NCBI GenBank assembly: GCA_946405475.1
Contig: CAMJHI010000067.1
Coordinates: 1 to 9,567 of the forward strand
Origin: an uncultured Clostridia bacterium
GTDB lineage: Bacteria > Bacillota > Clostridia > Oscillospirales > Acutalibacteraceae
Direction: 5' to 3'
Length of the DNA stretch: 9,567 nucleotides
Under the pieces are notes generated by a model. The model ran no database searches and had not been told where the DNA came from. It saw only the letters and a list, made by a program, of their open reading frames with translations. The stretch's first letter is position 1. Each line of letters opens with the position of its first letter. Positions 1-7,432 of the stretch are shown one piece after another. Position numbers and translations under genes: made by a program.

Positions 1-461
1 GCGGGGTCCATTTCGTAATATTCGCCCGCGTATTGCAGCGTTTGTGCGTCGAACACCAGCACGTAAGGGTGCTCGAACACTTTGCTGTCCTCCGCGGCGC
101 AGTAGAGCTTGCCGCCGTAATGGCTGATGCCGCCGATGTGGCTCACGCCGATGGCCTGCAGCTCTTTCGGAATGGCGTCGGCGCTGCGCGCCAGAACGGT
201 TTTGCAATCGGCTTTGGTTTTGATCAGACCGAATTTGCAGCTGAAATAAAAATTCTCGCCGTCGGTCGTGACGCCCTGCGAGGCTTCCCACGCCTGATCG
301 TTGAGCAGCAGGGTCTTACTCACCTCGGGCGGGCGCGCGCCCAGAGAGGCCAGCTCGAAAAAGCCGGAAAGCACCAGCACCAGCGCGGTCAGCGGCAGCA
401 GCAAAAGCCTGCCCCGGCGCGCCAGAGCCATGAACACCGCCAGAAAGGATGCCGTTGTCAT
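1..461 (-). CDS. Membrane-anchored extracellular protein, possibly beta-propeller-like (partial, 3' end outside window)
   Basis: An open frame of 153 codons runs leftwards off the window from an ATG at 461. A G-rich ribosome binding site (complement of 470-475) lies about 8 bases upstream. Residues about 13-34 form a hydrophobic segment after two arginines (A-R-R-G-R-L-L-L-L-P-L), ending in S-G-F-F-E-L-A-S; this suggests a signal anchor or uncleaved signal peptide, so the rest would be outside the cell. The exported part contains Q-G-V-T-T-D-G-E-N-F-Y-F-S, then H-I-G-G-I-S-H-Y-G-G-K-L-Y and Y-V-L-V-F-D-A-Q-T-L-Q-Y-A-G. These alternating strand-like units, with repeated 'G-K-L-Y' and 'V-F-D-A-x-T-L' signatures, resemble blades of a beta-propeller. 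I do not recognise the family and assign no function. It is divergent from the hydrolase operon and has a matching promoter. A plus-strand frame over the same bases (33-548) is treated as an antisense artefact. Confidence 0.75.
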   Translation of the reverse strand, partial: MTTASFLAVFMALARRGRLLLLPLTALVLVLSGFFELASLGARPPEVSKTLLLNDQAWEASQGVTTDGENFYFSCKFGLIKTKADCKTVLARSADAIPKELQAIGVSHIGGISHYGGKLYCAAEDSKVFEHPYVLVFDAQTLQYAGEYYEMDP

Positions 462-557
462 GCTTTGTTCCCCCCAATTGATTGGCGCGAAGAGAAAAAT
501 CACGGCGCGGTTAGCGCCCGGTTGAACGGGAATGCTTCATATAAATAACCATTATGC

Positions 558-586
558 ATTTTATCAAAAAGACGGCTAAAAATCAA
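558..586 (-). promoter_or_regulatory. Sigma-A type promoter of the leftward gene
   Basis: On the minus strand, TTGATT (586-581) and TAAAAT (563-558) are separated by exactly 17 bases, and the -10 is preceded by TGA, an extended -10. Transcription would start near 551, giving a leader of about 90 bases before the ATG at 461. The leader has two small overlapping stem-loops (504-518 and 517-530). Confidence 0.6.
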
Positions 587-614
587 CCGTTCTTTTGTAA
601 ATAAAAAATACTGT

Positions 615-659
615 AGGAATGACCAAGAAAACGCCGCCGAATTCTACGGTTTCATTCCT
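615..659. repeat. 8-bp inverted repeat next to the operon -35 box
   Basis: AGGAATGA (615-622) and TCATTCCT (652-659) are perfect inverted copies separated by 29 bases. The right arm ends on the first base of the -35 hexamer of the plus-strand promoter, and both arms lie between the two divergent promoters. It could be an operator, but two arms this short could also occur by chance. Confidence 0.3.
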
Positions 660-687
660 TGATTGTGTTCCGATCCTGTGATAAAAT
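659..687 (+). promoter_or_regulatory. Sigma-A type promoter of the hydrolase operon
   Basis: TTGATT (659-664), a 17-base spacer and TAAAAT (682-687) with TGA immediately before the -10. The expected start is near 694, about 34 bases before the ATG at 728. The hexamers, spacer length and TGA extension are the same as in the divergent promoter at 558-586. Confidence 0.6.
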
Positions 688-727
688 ACAATAGATTCAG
701 TATATTCCGGCAAAGGTGTGAAAAACG

Positions 728-2056
728 ATGGCGAAAAAATGCTCCTGCGCTCACGTTCCCACGGTGATCGTGCCCGGGATCGGGCAGTCTCAAACCGCGC
801 TTTTCAACAAAAACGGCGAGATCGAGCGGATCGTCTGGCCGTTCGGCGGGTTTGACGTGAAGGCGGTGATCAAAGCGATCGCGCCCAACGTGCTCGCCGC
901 CGTTCTCACCCGGCAGGATGCGGGGCTGCCGCAAAAAATGGCCAAGGCGGTCACCAAACAGCTTGACGTGCTGTTCAACCGCCCCGACGGCACGCCGCTT
1001 TACGACGTACGCGCGCTCACTTACCCCGGCTCGCTGGCGGAATGCAGCGAAGAGCAGCGGCGCTATATCTACCGCATGGTGCCCGTGCCGACGCTTGAAG
1101 ACAAAATCGGGCCCGACCATCTGTGGTTTTTCACCTACAATTCCTTCGGCGAAACCATGAAGATCGTCGACGATCTGCGCGCCTACATTCAGGTGGTCAA
1201 ACAAAAAACGGGGCACGACAAGGTCAATCTGGCGCCCATCAGTCTGGGCGGCACCGTGGCGGCGGCCTATCTGGGCAAGTACGGCGACGATAACGATATC
1301 AACCGCGTGGTGGCCATCGTGCCCGCTTATGACGGCTCGCAGGCCATCGCCGATATGCTCGCGGACCGGCTGGATTATGAAAATTACCGCGAGGTCATCT
1401 CGTTCCTGTTCCGGTCGGACGTTTGCGACATGATCGACAAATGCCTGCGCCCGTTCTCGAAAAAAACGGCTTATCACACGCTCAAAACGGTGCTGCGCGC
1501 CGTGCTCGACGGCGTGCTCAAAAACTGCGTGACCATGTGGGGCGCCGTGCCCTGCGCGGAATATCCGACGCTGAGCCTGCGCTATCTGTCGGACGAACCG
1601 CACAAAAAGCTGAAGGAACAGGCGGACGAAGTCTACAGTTACCGCCGCGACTTTGCTCAGACCGTCAGACGGGAGCAGAAAAAAGGCGTGATCTTCGACA
1701 CCATCTGCTGCCACGGGCTGCGCATCTTTGAGCTTTGTCAGAGCGACAGGCTCGATTCCGACCACATCGTGCATTCCGCCTCCGCTTCCATGGGGGCGAC
1801 CTTTGCGCCGCTGGGCAAAAAGCTGCCCGCCTTCGGCGTGTGCCCCAACGGGCACACCCACGCTTCGCCCAACGGCACGGTGGACGCTTCCACGGGCCTT
1901 GCGCCGGATACGACGTGGTACTTTGCCAATCAGGCGCACGACTTCGTGCAGAACTGCCGCCCGGTGCTGGAAACGGCGGAATGGCTGCTGGCCGATGAAG
2001 ACTACAAAGACGTGTTCACCGACCCGGCGCATCCGCAGTTCACCACCATCCGCTAA
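728..2056 (+). CDS. Cytosolic alpha/beta-hydrolase-like protein (first of a paralogous pair)
   Basis: This 442-residue protein looks like a serine hydrolase of the alpha/beta fold. Its likely oxyanion-hole segment is I-V-P-G-I-G-Q-S-Q-T (14-23). The likely nucleophile is Ser172 in L-A-P-I-S-L-G-G-T, a G-x-S-x-G-type elbow with Pro in place of the first Gly. His404 in F-A-N-Q-A-H is the best candidate catalytic His because the paralogue keeps it (Y-N-A-D-H); the acid may be Asp386 or Asp394, also conserved. A Cys/His-rich patch, C-P-N-G-H-T-H (372-378), precedes this. There is no signal peptide, and an in-frame stop at 719-721 rules out a longer N-terminus, so it should stay in the cytoplasm. 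AAAGGTG (712-718) is the ribosome binding site. It is the first gene of a two-gene operon, 30 bases before the downstream GTG start. The substrate is unknown; lipase, esterase or acyltransferase activity are all possible. Confidence 0.82.
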   Translation: MAKKCSCAHVPTVIVPGIGQSQTALFNKNGEIERIVWPFGGFDVKAVIKAIAPNVLAAVLTRQDAGLPQKMAKAVTKQLDVLFNRPDGTPLYDVRALTYPGSLAECSEEQRRYIYRMVPVPTLEDKIGPDHLWFFTYNSFGETMKIVDDLRAYIQVVKQKTGHDKVNLAPISLGGTVAAAYLGKYGDDNDINRVVAIVPAYDGSQAIADMLADRLDYENYREVISFLFRSDVCDMIDKCLRPFSKKTAYHTLKTVLRAVLDGVLKNCVTMWGAVPCAEYPTLSLRYLSDEPHKKLKEQADEVYSYRRDFAQTVRREQKKGVIFDTICCHGLRIFELCQSDRLDSDHIVHSASASMGATFAPLGKKLPAFGVCPNGHTHASPNGTVDASTGLAPDTTWYFANQAHDFVQNCRPVLETAEWLLADEDYKDVFTDPAHPQFTTIR

Positions 2057-2072
2057 CCGACGAATAACGATC

Positions 2073-2077
2073 AGGAG
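2073..2077 (+). promoter_or_regulatory. Ribosome binding site that favours the GTG start at 2087
   Basis: AGGAG at 2073-2077 directly abuts an ATG at 2078, which leaves no spacing for initiation there. The in-frame GTG at 2087 sits 9 bases downstream, a normal distance. It also gives an N-terminus (M-K-T-N-V-K-R followed by a hydrophobic core) typical of a signal peptide. Confidence 0.6.
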
Positions 2078-2086
2078 ATGAAACCC

Positions 2087-3922
2087 GTGAAAACCAACGT
2101 CAAACGCATCCTTTCGCTTTTGCTCTGCCTCTGCCTGCTTGTGTCGACCGGCACGGCGGCGCTGGCGCAGCAACAAACGACCGGCGACCGACCCGACGAA
2201 AACGGTTGCTACACCGCCTGCAAGGGCGCGTGCGGCCACACGCCGTCCATCATTCTGCACGGCATCGGTCAGTCGCAGACCTTTGTGTGCGATGAAAACG
2301 ATCAGCCTTTGGTGGACGCCAAGGGCAAAACCATCACCGGCTGGCCGCTGTATTTCGACACGGATTACGCGATCAAACAGCTTTTGTTCCCGCTGCTGCT
2401 CATGCTCATCACGCAGCACGATCTCGGCCTGACAAGCAAGGCGGAAAAGGTCGTGGCGGAGCTGGTCAAATGGAACCGCTGCGACGAAAACGGCAAGCCC
2501 ATCTACAACGTAAAGACCGTCAAATACCCTTACAGCCTTGCCCGCTGCTCGCAGGAAGAAAAAGACTACATTTACAATAACATCCCGCTGCAGACCTATA
2601 CCGCCGAGGCGGGGGAGGATCACCTGTATTATTTCGCCTACAATTCCTTCGGCAACAACATCGAGATCTGCGACGAACTGTACGCTTTCATCGAGCAGGT
2701 CAAGCGCGAAACGGGGCACGACAAGGTCAATTTAGCGCCCATCAGCCTGGGCGGCACCGTGGCCAACGGGCTGCTGGAATATCACCCCGACGTGATCGAA
2801 AGCCTTGACCGCGTGGTCTACATCATCCCGGCGCTCAACGGCTCGAATATCATCGGCGACCTGTTCAAAAACAACCTCAGCACCTCCGGCAAAATGGTGT
2901 ATGAAACCATGTTCCCCCTGCTCACCGAGGATGAGGTCACGGGCAATCTCATCAACGTCCTCATCCGTCTGGTGCCGGATTCCGTGCTGCACCGTCTCGT
3001 CGATAAGGTCATCAGCGGCCTGATGCAGGGCGTGTTCCGCAACGTGACCAACATGTGGGCGCTCGTGCCGAGCGAGGATTATCCGACCTGCCGCGAAATG
3101 TGGCTTTCCGGCGAGGAAAACGCCGCCATTCGCCGTCAGACCGACCGGTATTATCAGGCGCAGCTCCATTCCAACGCCAACATTCAAAAAATGGTCGACG
3201 CGGGCGTGGGCGTGTTCGACGTGGTCGATTACAGCTACCCGCTTTACTGCTTTGTGGACAGTTGGGACAAGGTGAACGCCGACGGCATCATTCAGATCGA
3301 ATCCACCGGCATGGGCGTTTCTTCTGTGCCCAAGGGGCAGACGCTGCCCGACGGTTACACGCAAAAATTCGTCAACAAGCTCGGCGGGTGCAACTGCGCC
3401 GACCCGGCGCATCACAACCACATCACGCCCGACCGCGAGGTGGACGGCTCCACGGCGATGCTGCCCGACCACACCTTCTTTTTCTATAACGCCGACCATG
3501 AGCGCACGGGGCGCAACGACGTGGTGATGAAGCTGGCGACGGCGCTGATGCTCGACCACCGCATCACCGACGTGTATTCCGACCCCGCGTTCCCGCAGTT
3601 CAACGTCGGGCGCGACGGCAAGAGTTTGCAGAACGATCTCATCAACTACGACCGCTCGGTCGACCGTTCCGCCTACACGCCCGAGCAGCTCGCCCGCTAC
3701 GACGCGGCGCGCGACGAAGCGCAGCGGATGCTGGACAACACCGTGGTGAACGCGCAGGAGGATGAACGGGTGCGCACGGCATACTACGACACGCTGTGCG
3801 ACATGGGCCTGCGCAGCCCGCCGGAGCCCGAAAAAGAATCCCGCGTGCGGCTGGGCAAATTCCTCAAAGGTCTCAACGACCTGCTCAACAAAACCATCGG
3901 TTACCGCAGCTTTCACAAATAA
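2087..3922 (+). CDS. Secreted alpha/beta-hydrolase-like protein (second of a paralogous pair)
   Basis: The protein has 611 residues from the GTG at 2087, or 614 from the ATG at 2078. Numbering here is from the ATG. Residues 4-30 are a signal peptide with basic start, Leu/Cys-rich core and an A-L-A cleavage site. The mature part aligns with the upstream protein over its whole length: H-G-I-G-Q-S-Q-T (61-68), the identical G-H-D-K-V-N-L-A-P-I-S-L-G-G-T-V-A with nucleophile Ser223, the block D-G-S-T-A-M-L-P-D-H-T with candidate His474, and D-P-A-F-P-Q-F near 502. A C-N-C-A-D-P-A-H-H-N-H cluster (438-448) could bind metal. Residues from about 510 to the end have no counterpart upstream; they are charged, helix-like and end with K-F-L-K-G-L-N-D-L-L-N-K. 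It follows the first gene by a short gap in the same reading frame. It is an extracellular hydrolase by inference; the substrate is unknown. Confidence 0.82.
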   Translation: MKTNVKRILSLLLCLCLLVSTGTAALAQQQTTGDRPDENGCYTACKGACGHTPSIILHGIGQSQTFVCDENDQPLVDAKGKTITGWPLYFDTDYAIKQLLFPLLLMLITQHDLGLTSKAEKVVAELVKWNRCDENGKPIYNVKTVKYPYSLARCSQEEKDYIYNNIPLQTYTAEAGEDHLYYFAYNSFGNNIEICDELYAFIEQVKRETGHDKVNLAPISLGGTVANGLLEYHPDVIESLDRVVYIIPALNGSNIIGDLFKNNLSTSGKMVYETMFPLLTEDEVTGNLINVLIRLVPDSVLHRLVDKVISGLMQGVFRNVTNMWALVPSEDYPTCREMWLSGEENAAIRRQTDRYYQAQLHSNANIQKMVDAGVGVFDVVDYSYPLYCFVDSWDKVNADGIIQIESTGMGVSSVPKGQTLPDGYTQKFVNKLGGCNCADPAHHNHITPDREVDGSTAMLPDHTFFFYNADHERTGRNDVVMKLATALMLDHRITDVYSDPAFPQFNVGRDGKSLQNDLINYDRSVDRSAYTPEQLARYDAARDEAQRMLDNTVVNAQEDERVRTAYYDTLCDMGLRSPPEPEKESRVRLGKFLKGLNDLLNKTIGYRSFHK

Positions 3923-3928
3923 ACAGGC

Positions 3929-3973
3929 AAAAAAACGCCCGAGCGGATAGTCCGTTCGGGCGTTGAGTTTTTT
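3929..3973. terminator. Bidirectional intrinsic terminator
   Basis: A 14-bp stem (3934-3947 with 3951-3964, one G-U pair) closes a TAG loop. The plus-strand transcript then has six Ts (3968-3973). The minus-strand transcript has seven Ts directly after the stem (complement of 3929-3935). It lies between convergent genes ending at 3922 and 3976 and should stop transcription from both sides. Confidence 0.92.
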
Positions 3974-3975
3974 GG

Positions 3976-5085
3976 TCAGGCTGCGTTTTTCGGCGGGGCG
4001 AACAGCGCGGCTTTGACTTTGCGGAACAAAAAGCGCAGCAGCTTGCCGCCGAAATAAACGATCACGCTTGTTATGGCCGTGAGCGCAAGACCGAGCAGGA
4101 TCGCCGTCGGCCTGCCTTTGGGCAGGGCAGCCGGCAGGCGTTTGAGATAGAAGCTAATGTAATTGACCCAGAAGAAATGACACATGAAAACGATCATGCT
4201 GCTTTTGCCCAGGAACATGGCGAAGCGGTTGTCGAATTTGCCGAAGAAAATGCTTCTTTCGCTCAGGGTGATGATGAGAACGAGCGCCATGAGCACCACG
4301 ATCCAGTAATCCGAGCCGCAGCGTCCCACAAAAATGAGGTAGGCAAAGATCACGGGGTACAGGATCAACTCGCAGGCGGTGAACACCGCGCGGGTGAGGC
4401 GGTTGACCGGCAGCGCCTTGATTCGGTCGGTCAGCTCGTTGACCACCAGACCGATGCTGATCATGGCGACGGCGCGCAGAATGCCGATGTTGAAAACACC
4501 CAAAAGGCTTTCCTTGATTGCGCCAAGATTGCCGGTGTTTTTTGTCATCGTGCCGATAATGAACGGCGGAAAGAGCAGCGCGAACGAGTAGATGAAGCCG
4601 TCATAGTATTGGCGCACGAACGGATAGATCAGCAGCAGGGCGAAGAACAGCGCGCAAAGGTACCACATGACGCCGGTCGTCGATAAGCAGGAGATCCCCA
4701 GAAGCTGCACGAACCCGAAATCGCCCAGAAAAGTGACCAGCTCCGACGGCGTCGGGTTGTTGATGCCGACGAACAGCCGCGCCGCCAGCCCGATGACCGC
4801 GGCGAGGAAATAATAGGGGAAGATGCCGCAGATCCGCTGCCAGACGTGCTCCGCGCCTTCTTTGGCAGCCGCGCCGAACGATTCCGCGGGGTTTTTCTCT
4901 TGGTCGGCCTTCAGCTTTTTGCCGAGGAACACGCCGGTGAGGATGAAAAAGAATTCAACGCCCAGATAGGCGGCGGTGAAAAGCTCCCCGCCGAACACCG
5001 GCTTTTCAAAATGATGGAACACGATCAGCAGGCAGAAAAGAAAACGCAGGATCTCGACGTTGCCGTTGCGTTTGGTTCGACTCAT
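3976..5085 (-). CDS. Acyltransferase family 3 (OafA/YrhL-type) integral membrane protein
   Basis: This 369-residue protein is a multi-pass membrane O-acyltransferase, the class that moves acetyl or other acyl groups onto envelope polysaccharides, peptidoglycan or glycolipids. The N-terminus N-V-E-I-L-R-F-L-F-C-L-L-I-V-F-H-H matches the family pattern of 'x-x-x-L-R-x-h-x-h-h-h-V-x-x-H', with His24/His25 the likely catalytic position. G-V-E-F-F-F-I-L-T-G (42-51) matches the second signature, usually G-V-x-x-F-F-x-L-S-G. About ten hydrophobic segments follow, with a basic tail. I chose ATG 5085 because AGAGAGG lies about 7 bases upstream; the longer frame from 5145 adds residues encoded by the pnp terminator region. 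It lies downstream of pnp on the same strand, behind a terminator, and appears to have its own promoter. The acceptor molecule cannot be told from the sequence. Confidence 0.9.
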   Translation of the reverse strand: MSRTKRNGNVEILRFLFCLLIVFHHFEKPVFGGELFTAAYLGVEFFFILTGVFLGKKLKADQEKNPAESFGAAAKEGAEHVWQRICGIFPYYFLAAVIGLAARLFVGINNPTPSELVTFLGDFGFVQLLGISCLSTTGVMWYLCALFFALLLIYPFVRQYYDGFIYSFALLFPPFIIGTMTKNTGNLGAIKESLLGVFNIGILRAVAMISIGLVVNELTDRIKALPVNRLTRAVFTACELILYPVIFAYLIFVGRCGSDYWIVVLMALVLIITLSERSIFFGKFDNRFAMFLGKSSMIVFMCHFFWVNYISFYLKRLPAALPKGRPTAILLGLALTAITSVIVYFGGKLLRFLFRKVKAALFAPPKNAA

Positions 5086-5116
5086 ATCAGCACCTCTCTT
5101 GTTGCGGCATATATTC

Positions 5117-5145
5117 AAAATAGCATAAAAAAGCAGAAAAGGCAA
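5117..5145 (-). promoter_or_regulatory. Candidate promoter of the acyltransferase gene
   Basis: On the minus strand, TTGCCT (5145-5140), 17 bases and TATTTT (5122-5117), with TGC before the -10. The start would be near 5110, about 25 bases before the ATG. The -35 lies within the second arm of the pnp terminator stem, so the terminator and promoter overlap. The hexamers are only moderate matches. Confidence 0.4.
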
Positions 5146-5164
5146 GCGCGGCGGCTTGCCTTTT
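5127..5164 (-). terminator. Intrinsic terminator downstream of pnp
   Basis: GGCAAGC (5141-5147) pairs with GCTTGCC (5154-5160) around a 6-base loop, extended by AAAA/TTTT to an 11-bp stem. Read on the minus strand it is followed by four Ts, then CTGC and six more Ts. It starts about 20 bases after the pnp stop codon. Confidence 0.82.
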
Positions 5165-5183
5165 TCGCTATCAGTTGATTTGT

Positions 5184-7403
5184 TTAGTCGTGGTTTCTGC
5201 GGTCGCCTCTGTGGCCGCCGCGGCCGCCTCTGTTGCCGTCACGACGGGGCGCGGGGCGGCGGGGGGTGTCGGGAATGGTGTTTTCGGGCACTTTGCCTTC
5301 AATTTCGATCAGCGCGTCGCGGCGGGAAAGATTCAGGCGGCCCTGATCGTCGATCTCGAGCACCTTCACGATGACTTCGTCGCCCACAGCGACAACGTCT
5401 TCCACCTTATCCACGTGGCGAACGTCCAGACGGCTGATGTGCACCAGACCTTCTTTGCCGGGGGCGATCTCAACAAACGCGCCGAAGTCCATGATGCGGG
5501 TCACAACGCCGTTGTAGAACGTGCCGGGCTCGGGGTCGTTGGCGATGGTGTTTACCATCATCAGGGCGCGCTCGGCGTCTTCCTGATCGATGGCGCAGAT
5601 GAACACGGAGCCGTCCTCTTCCACGTCGACCTTGCAGTTGCATTCGGCGCAGATCTTCTGAATGACCTTGCCCTGTTTGCCGATCACTTCGCTGATCTTG
5701 TCGACCGGGATCTTGGTGGTCACCATCTTGGGCGCGTACTTGCTCAGTTCCTTGCGCGGCTCGGCGATGCAGGGCAGCATGACCTCGTCGAGGATCTCGC
5801 AGCGGGCTTTGTAGGTCTTGTCAAGCGCTTCGCGGATGATGGCGGGGGTGAGGCCGTGCACCTTCAGGTCCATCTGAATGGCGGTGATGCCCTTCTTCGT
5901 GCCGCCGACCTTGAAGTCCATATCGCCGAAGAAATCTTCCAGACCCTGAATGTCGACCATGGTCATGAAGCGGTCGCCCTCGGTGACAAGGCCGCAGGAG
6001 ATACCGGCGACCGGCGCCTTGATCGGCACGCCCGCCGCCATGAGCGACAGGGTCGAACCGCAGATGGACGCCTGCGAGGTGGAGCCGTTGGAGGAGAGCA
6101 CTTCGGACACAAGGCGGATGGCGTAGGGGAATTCTTCCACCGACGGGATCACCGGCAGCAGCGCCTTTTCGGCCAGCGCGCCGTGACCGATCTCACGACG
6201 GCCGGGGCCGCGGGAGGGTCTGGTCTCACCGACGGAGTAGGACGGGAAATTATAGTGGTGCATGTAGCGCTTGGTGTCTTCGTTGTCGATGCCGTCAAGC
6301 ATCTGCGCGTCGCTCATGGAGCCCAGGGTGGTCACGGTGAGCACCTGGGTCTGACCTCTGGTGAACATGCCGGAGCCGTGCGCACGGTCGAGCAGGTCGA
6401 TCTCGGCGGCGAGGGGACGGATCTCGTCGATGCCGCGGCCGTCCACGCGCTTGTTGTCGTCGAGAAGCCAGCGGCGCACGACGTACTTCTGGGTCTTGTA
6501 CAGGCAGTCGTCGATCTTGGCGATATCGTCGGGATACACTTCATCATACTTGGCGTGGACCGCTTCGTAGATGGGCTTGAGCCGTTCGTCACGAACGCGC
6601 TTGTCGTCGGTGTCGAGCGCGGCGCGGATATCCTCGATGGCGAAGCTTTTGATTTCTTCGTACATCTCGGGGTCGGGGTCGTTGGACGGGAACTCGATCT
6701 TTTCTTTGCCGCATTCGGCCTTGATGTTGTTGATGAATTCGACCAGCCGCTTATTTTCCTCGTGGGCGAACATGATGCCGTCGAACATGTCGTCGTTGCT
6801 CACTTCTTTCGCGGCGGCTTCGATCATGGCGACCAGATCAGCCGTGGAAGCCACGGTGACGTACATTTCGCTCTTTTCTTTTTCTTCGGCGGTGGGGTTG
6901 ATGACGAACTTGCCGTCGACCAGACCGACCACGCTGCCGGCGATGGGGCCGTCCCACGGGATCTCGGAAATGGAAATGGCGATGGAAACGCCGAGCATGG
7001 CGGCGATTTCGGGGGAGCAGTCGGGGTCAACGGACATCACCGTTGCCACAACGCCCACGTCGTTGCGCATATCCTTCGGGAACAGGGGACGGATGGGGCG
7101 GTCGATCACGCGGGAGGCGAGGGTCGCTTTTTCGCTGGCTCTGCCTTCACGGCGCTGGAACGAGCCGGGGATCTTGCCCACGGAATAGAGCTTTTCTTCA
7201 AAGTCGACGGAAAGCGGGAAGAAATCCACGCCTTCGCGGGGCTTGGCGGACATGGTCGCGGTGCAAAGCACGTTGGTTTCGCCGTAGCGCACCATGCAGG
7301 CGCCGCCGGCCAGCTCGGCCATTTTGCCGATCTCGACCACGAACGGACGACCGGCGATCTCGGTTTTGAACGTTTTGAAGTTTTCAAACGTCTTGAAAGT
7401 CAT
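5184..7403 (-). CDS. pnp: Polynucleotide phosphorylase (polyribonucleotide nucleotidyltransferase)
   Basis: PNPase degrades RNA 3'-to-5' by phosphorolysis and can add nucleotides in reverse; it works as a trimer in RNA turnover. The 739 residues give the full domain order. The first RNase PH domain covers about 14-145 and is followed by an all-helical linker. The second RNase PH domain (about 320-550) holds the phosphate-binding Ser cluster S-S-N-G-S-T-S-Q-A-S (437-446) and the F-F-G-D-M-D-F-K motif with catalytic-region aspartates 494 and 496. A KH domain has G-K-Q-G at 575-578, and an S1 RNA-binding domain spans about 625-695. The length is normal for the family. The last 25 residues form an Arg/Gly-rich tail resembling an RGG box. 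AGAGG lies 7 bases before the ATG. It is downstream of rpsO on the same strand, the usual bacterial order, and probably co-transcribed with it. Confidence 0.98.
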   Translation of the reverse strand: MTFKTFENFKTFKTEIAGRPFVVEIGKMAELAGGACMVRYGETNVLCTATMSAKPREGVDFFPLSVDFEEKLYSVGKIPGSFQRREGRASEKATLASRVIDRPIRPLFPKDMRNDVGVVATVMSVDPDCSPEIAAMLGVSIAISISEIPWDGPIAGSVVGLVDGKFVINPTAEEKEKSEMYVTVASTADLVAMIEAAAKEVSNDDMFDGIMFAHEENKRLVEFINNIKAECGKEKIEFPSNDPDPEMYEEIKSFAIEDIRAALDTDDKRVRDERLKPIYEAVHAKYDEVYPDDIAKIDDCLYKTQKYVVRRWLLDDNKRVDGRGIDEIRPLAAEIDLLDRAHGSGMFTRGQTQVLTVTTLGSMSDAQMLDGIDNEDTKRYMHHYNFPSYSVGETRPSRGPGRREIGHGALAEKALLPVIPSVEEFPYAIRLVSEVLSSNGSTSQASICGSTLSLMAAGVPIKAPVAGISCGLVTEGDRFMTMVDIQGLEDFFGDMDFKVGGTKKGITAIQMDLKVHGLTPAIIREALDKTYKARCEILDEVMLPCIAEPRKELSKYAPKMVTTKIPVDKISEVIGKQGKVIQKICAECNCKVDVEEDGSVFICAIDQEDAERALMMVNTIANDPEPGTFYNGVVTRIMDFGAFVEIAPGKEGLVHISRLDVRHVDKVEDVVAVGDEVIVKVLEIDDQGRLNLSRRDALIEIEGKVPENTIPDTPRRPAPRRDGNRGGRGGHRGDRRNHD

Positions 7404-7432
7404 TTCGTTACCTCTTTTATTTTTTATATTTC

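Noticed and set aside
504..530. Two small overlapping stem-loops in the leader of the left gene (504-518 and 517-530)
   Set aside because: Stems are only 5 and 4 bp and could occur by chance; no riboswitch pattern is recognisable.
33..548. Plus-strand open frame of 171 codons at the left end
   Set aside because: The minus strand has a better gene with a ribosome binding site, hydrophobic anchor and promoter; this frame runs through that gene's leader.
644..2719. Minus-strand open frame of 691 codons opposite the hydrolase genes
   Set aside because: It spans the first hydrolase, the intergenic gap and part of the second. The plus-strand genes have ribosome binding sites, a signal peptide and mutual homology, while this frame has low-complexity Arg/Val/His/Ala content.
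2732..3916. Minus-strand frame of 394 codons opposite the secreted hydrolase
   Set aside because: Antisense shadow with biased composition and no recognisable motif.
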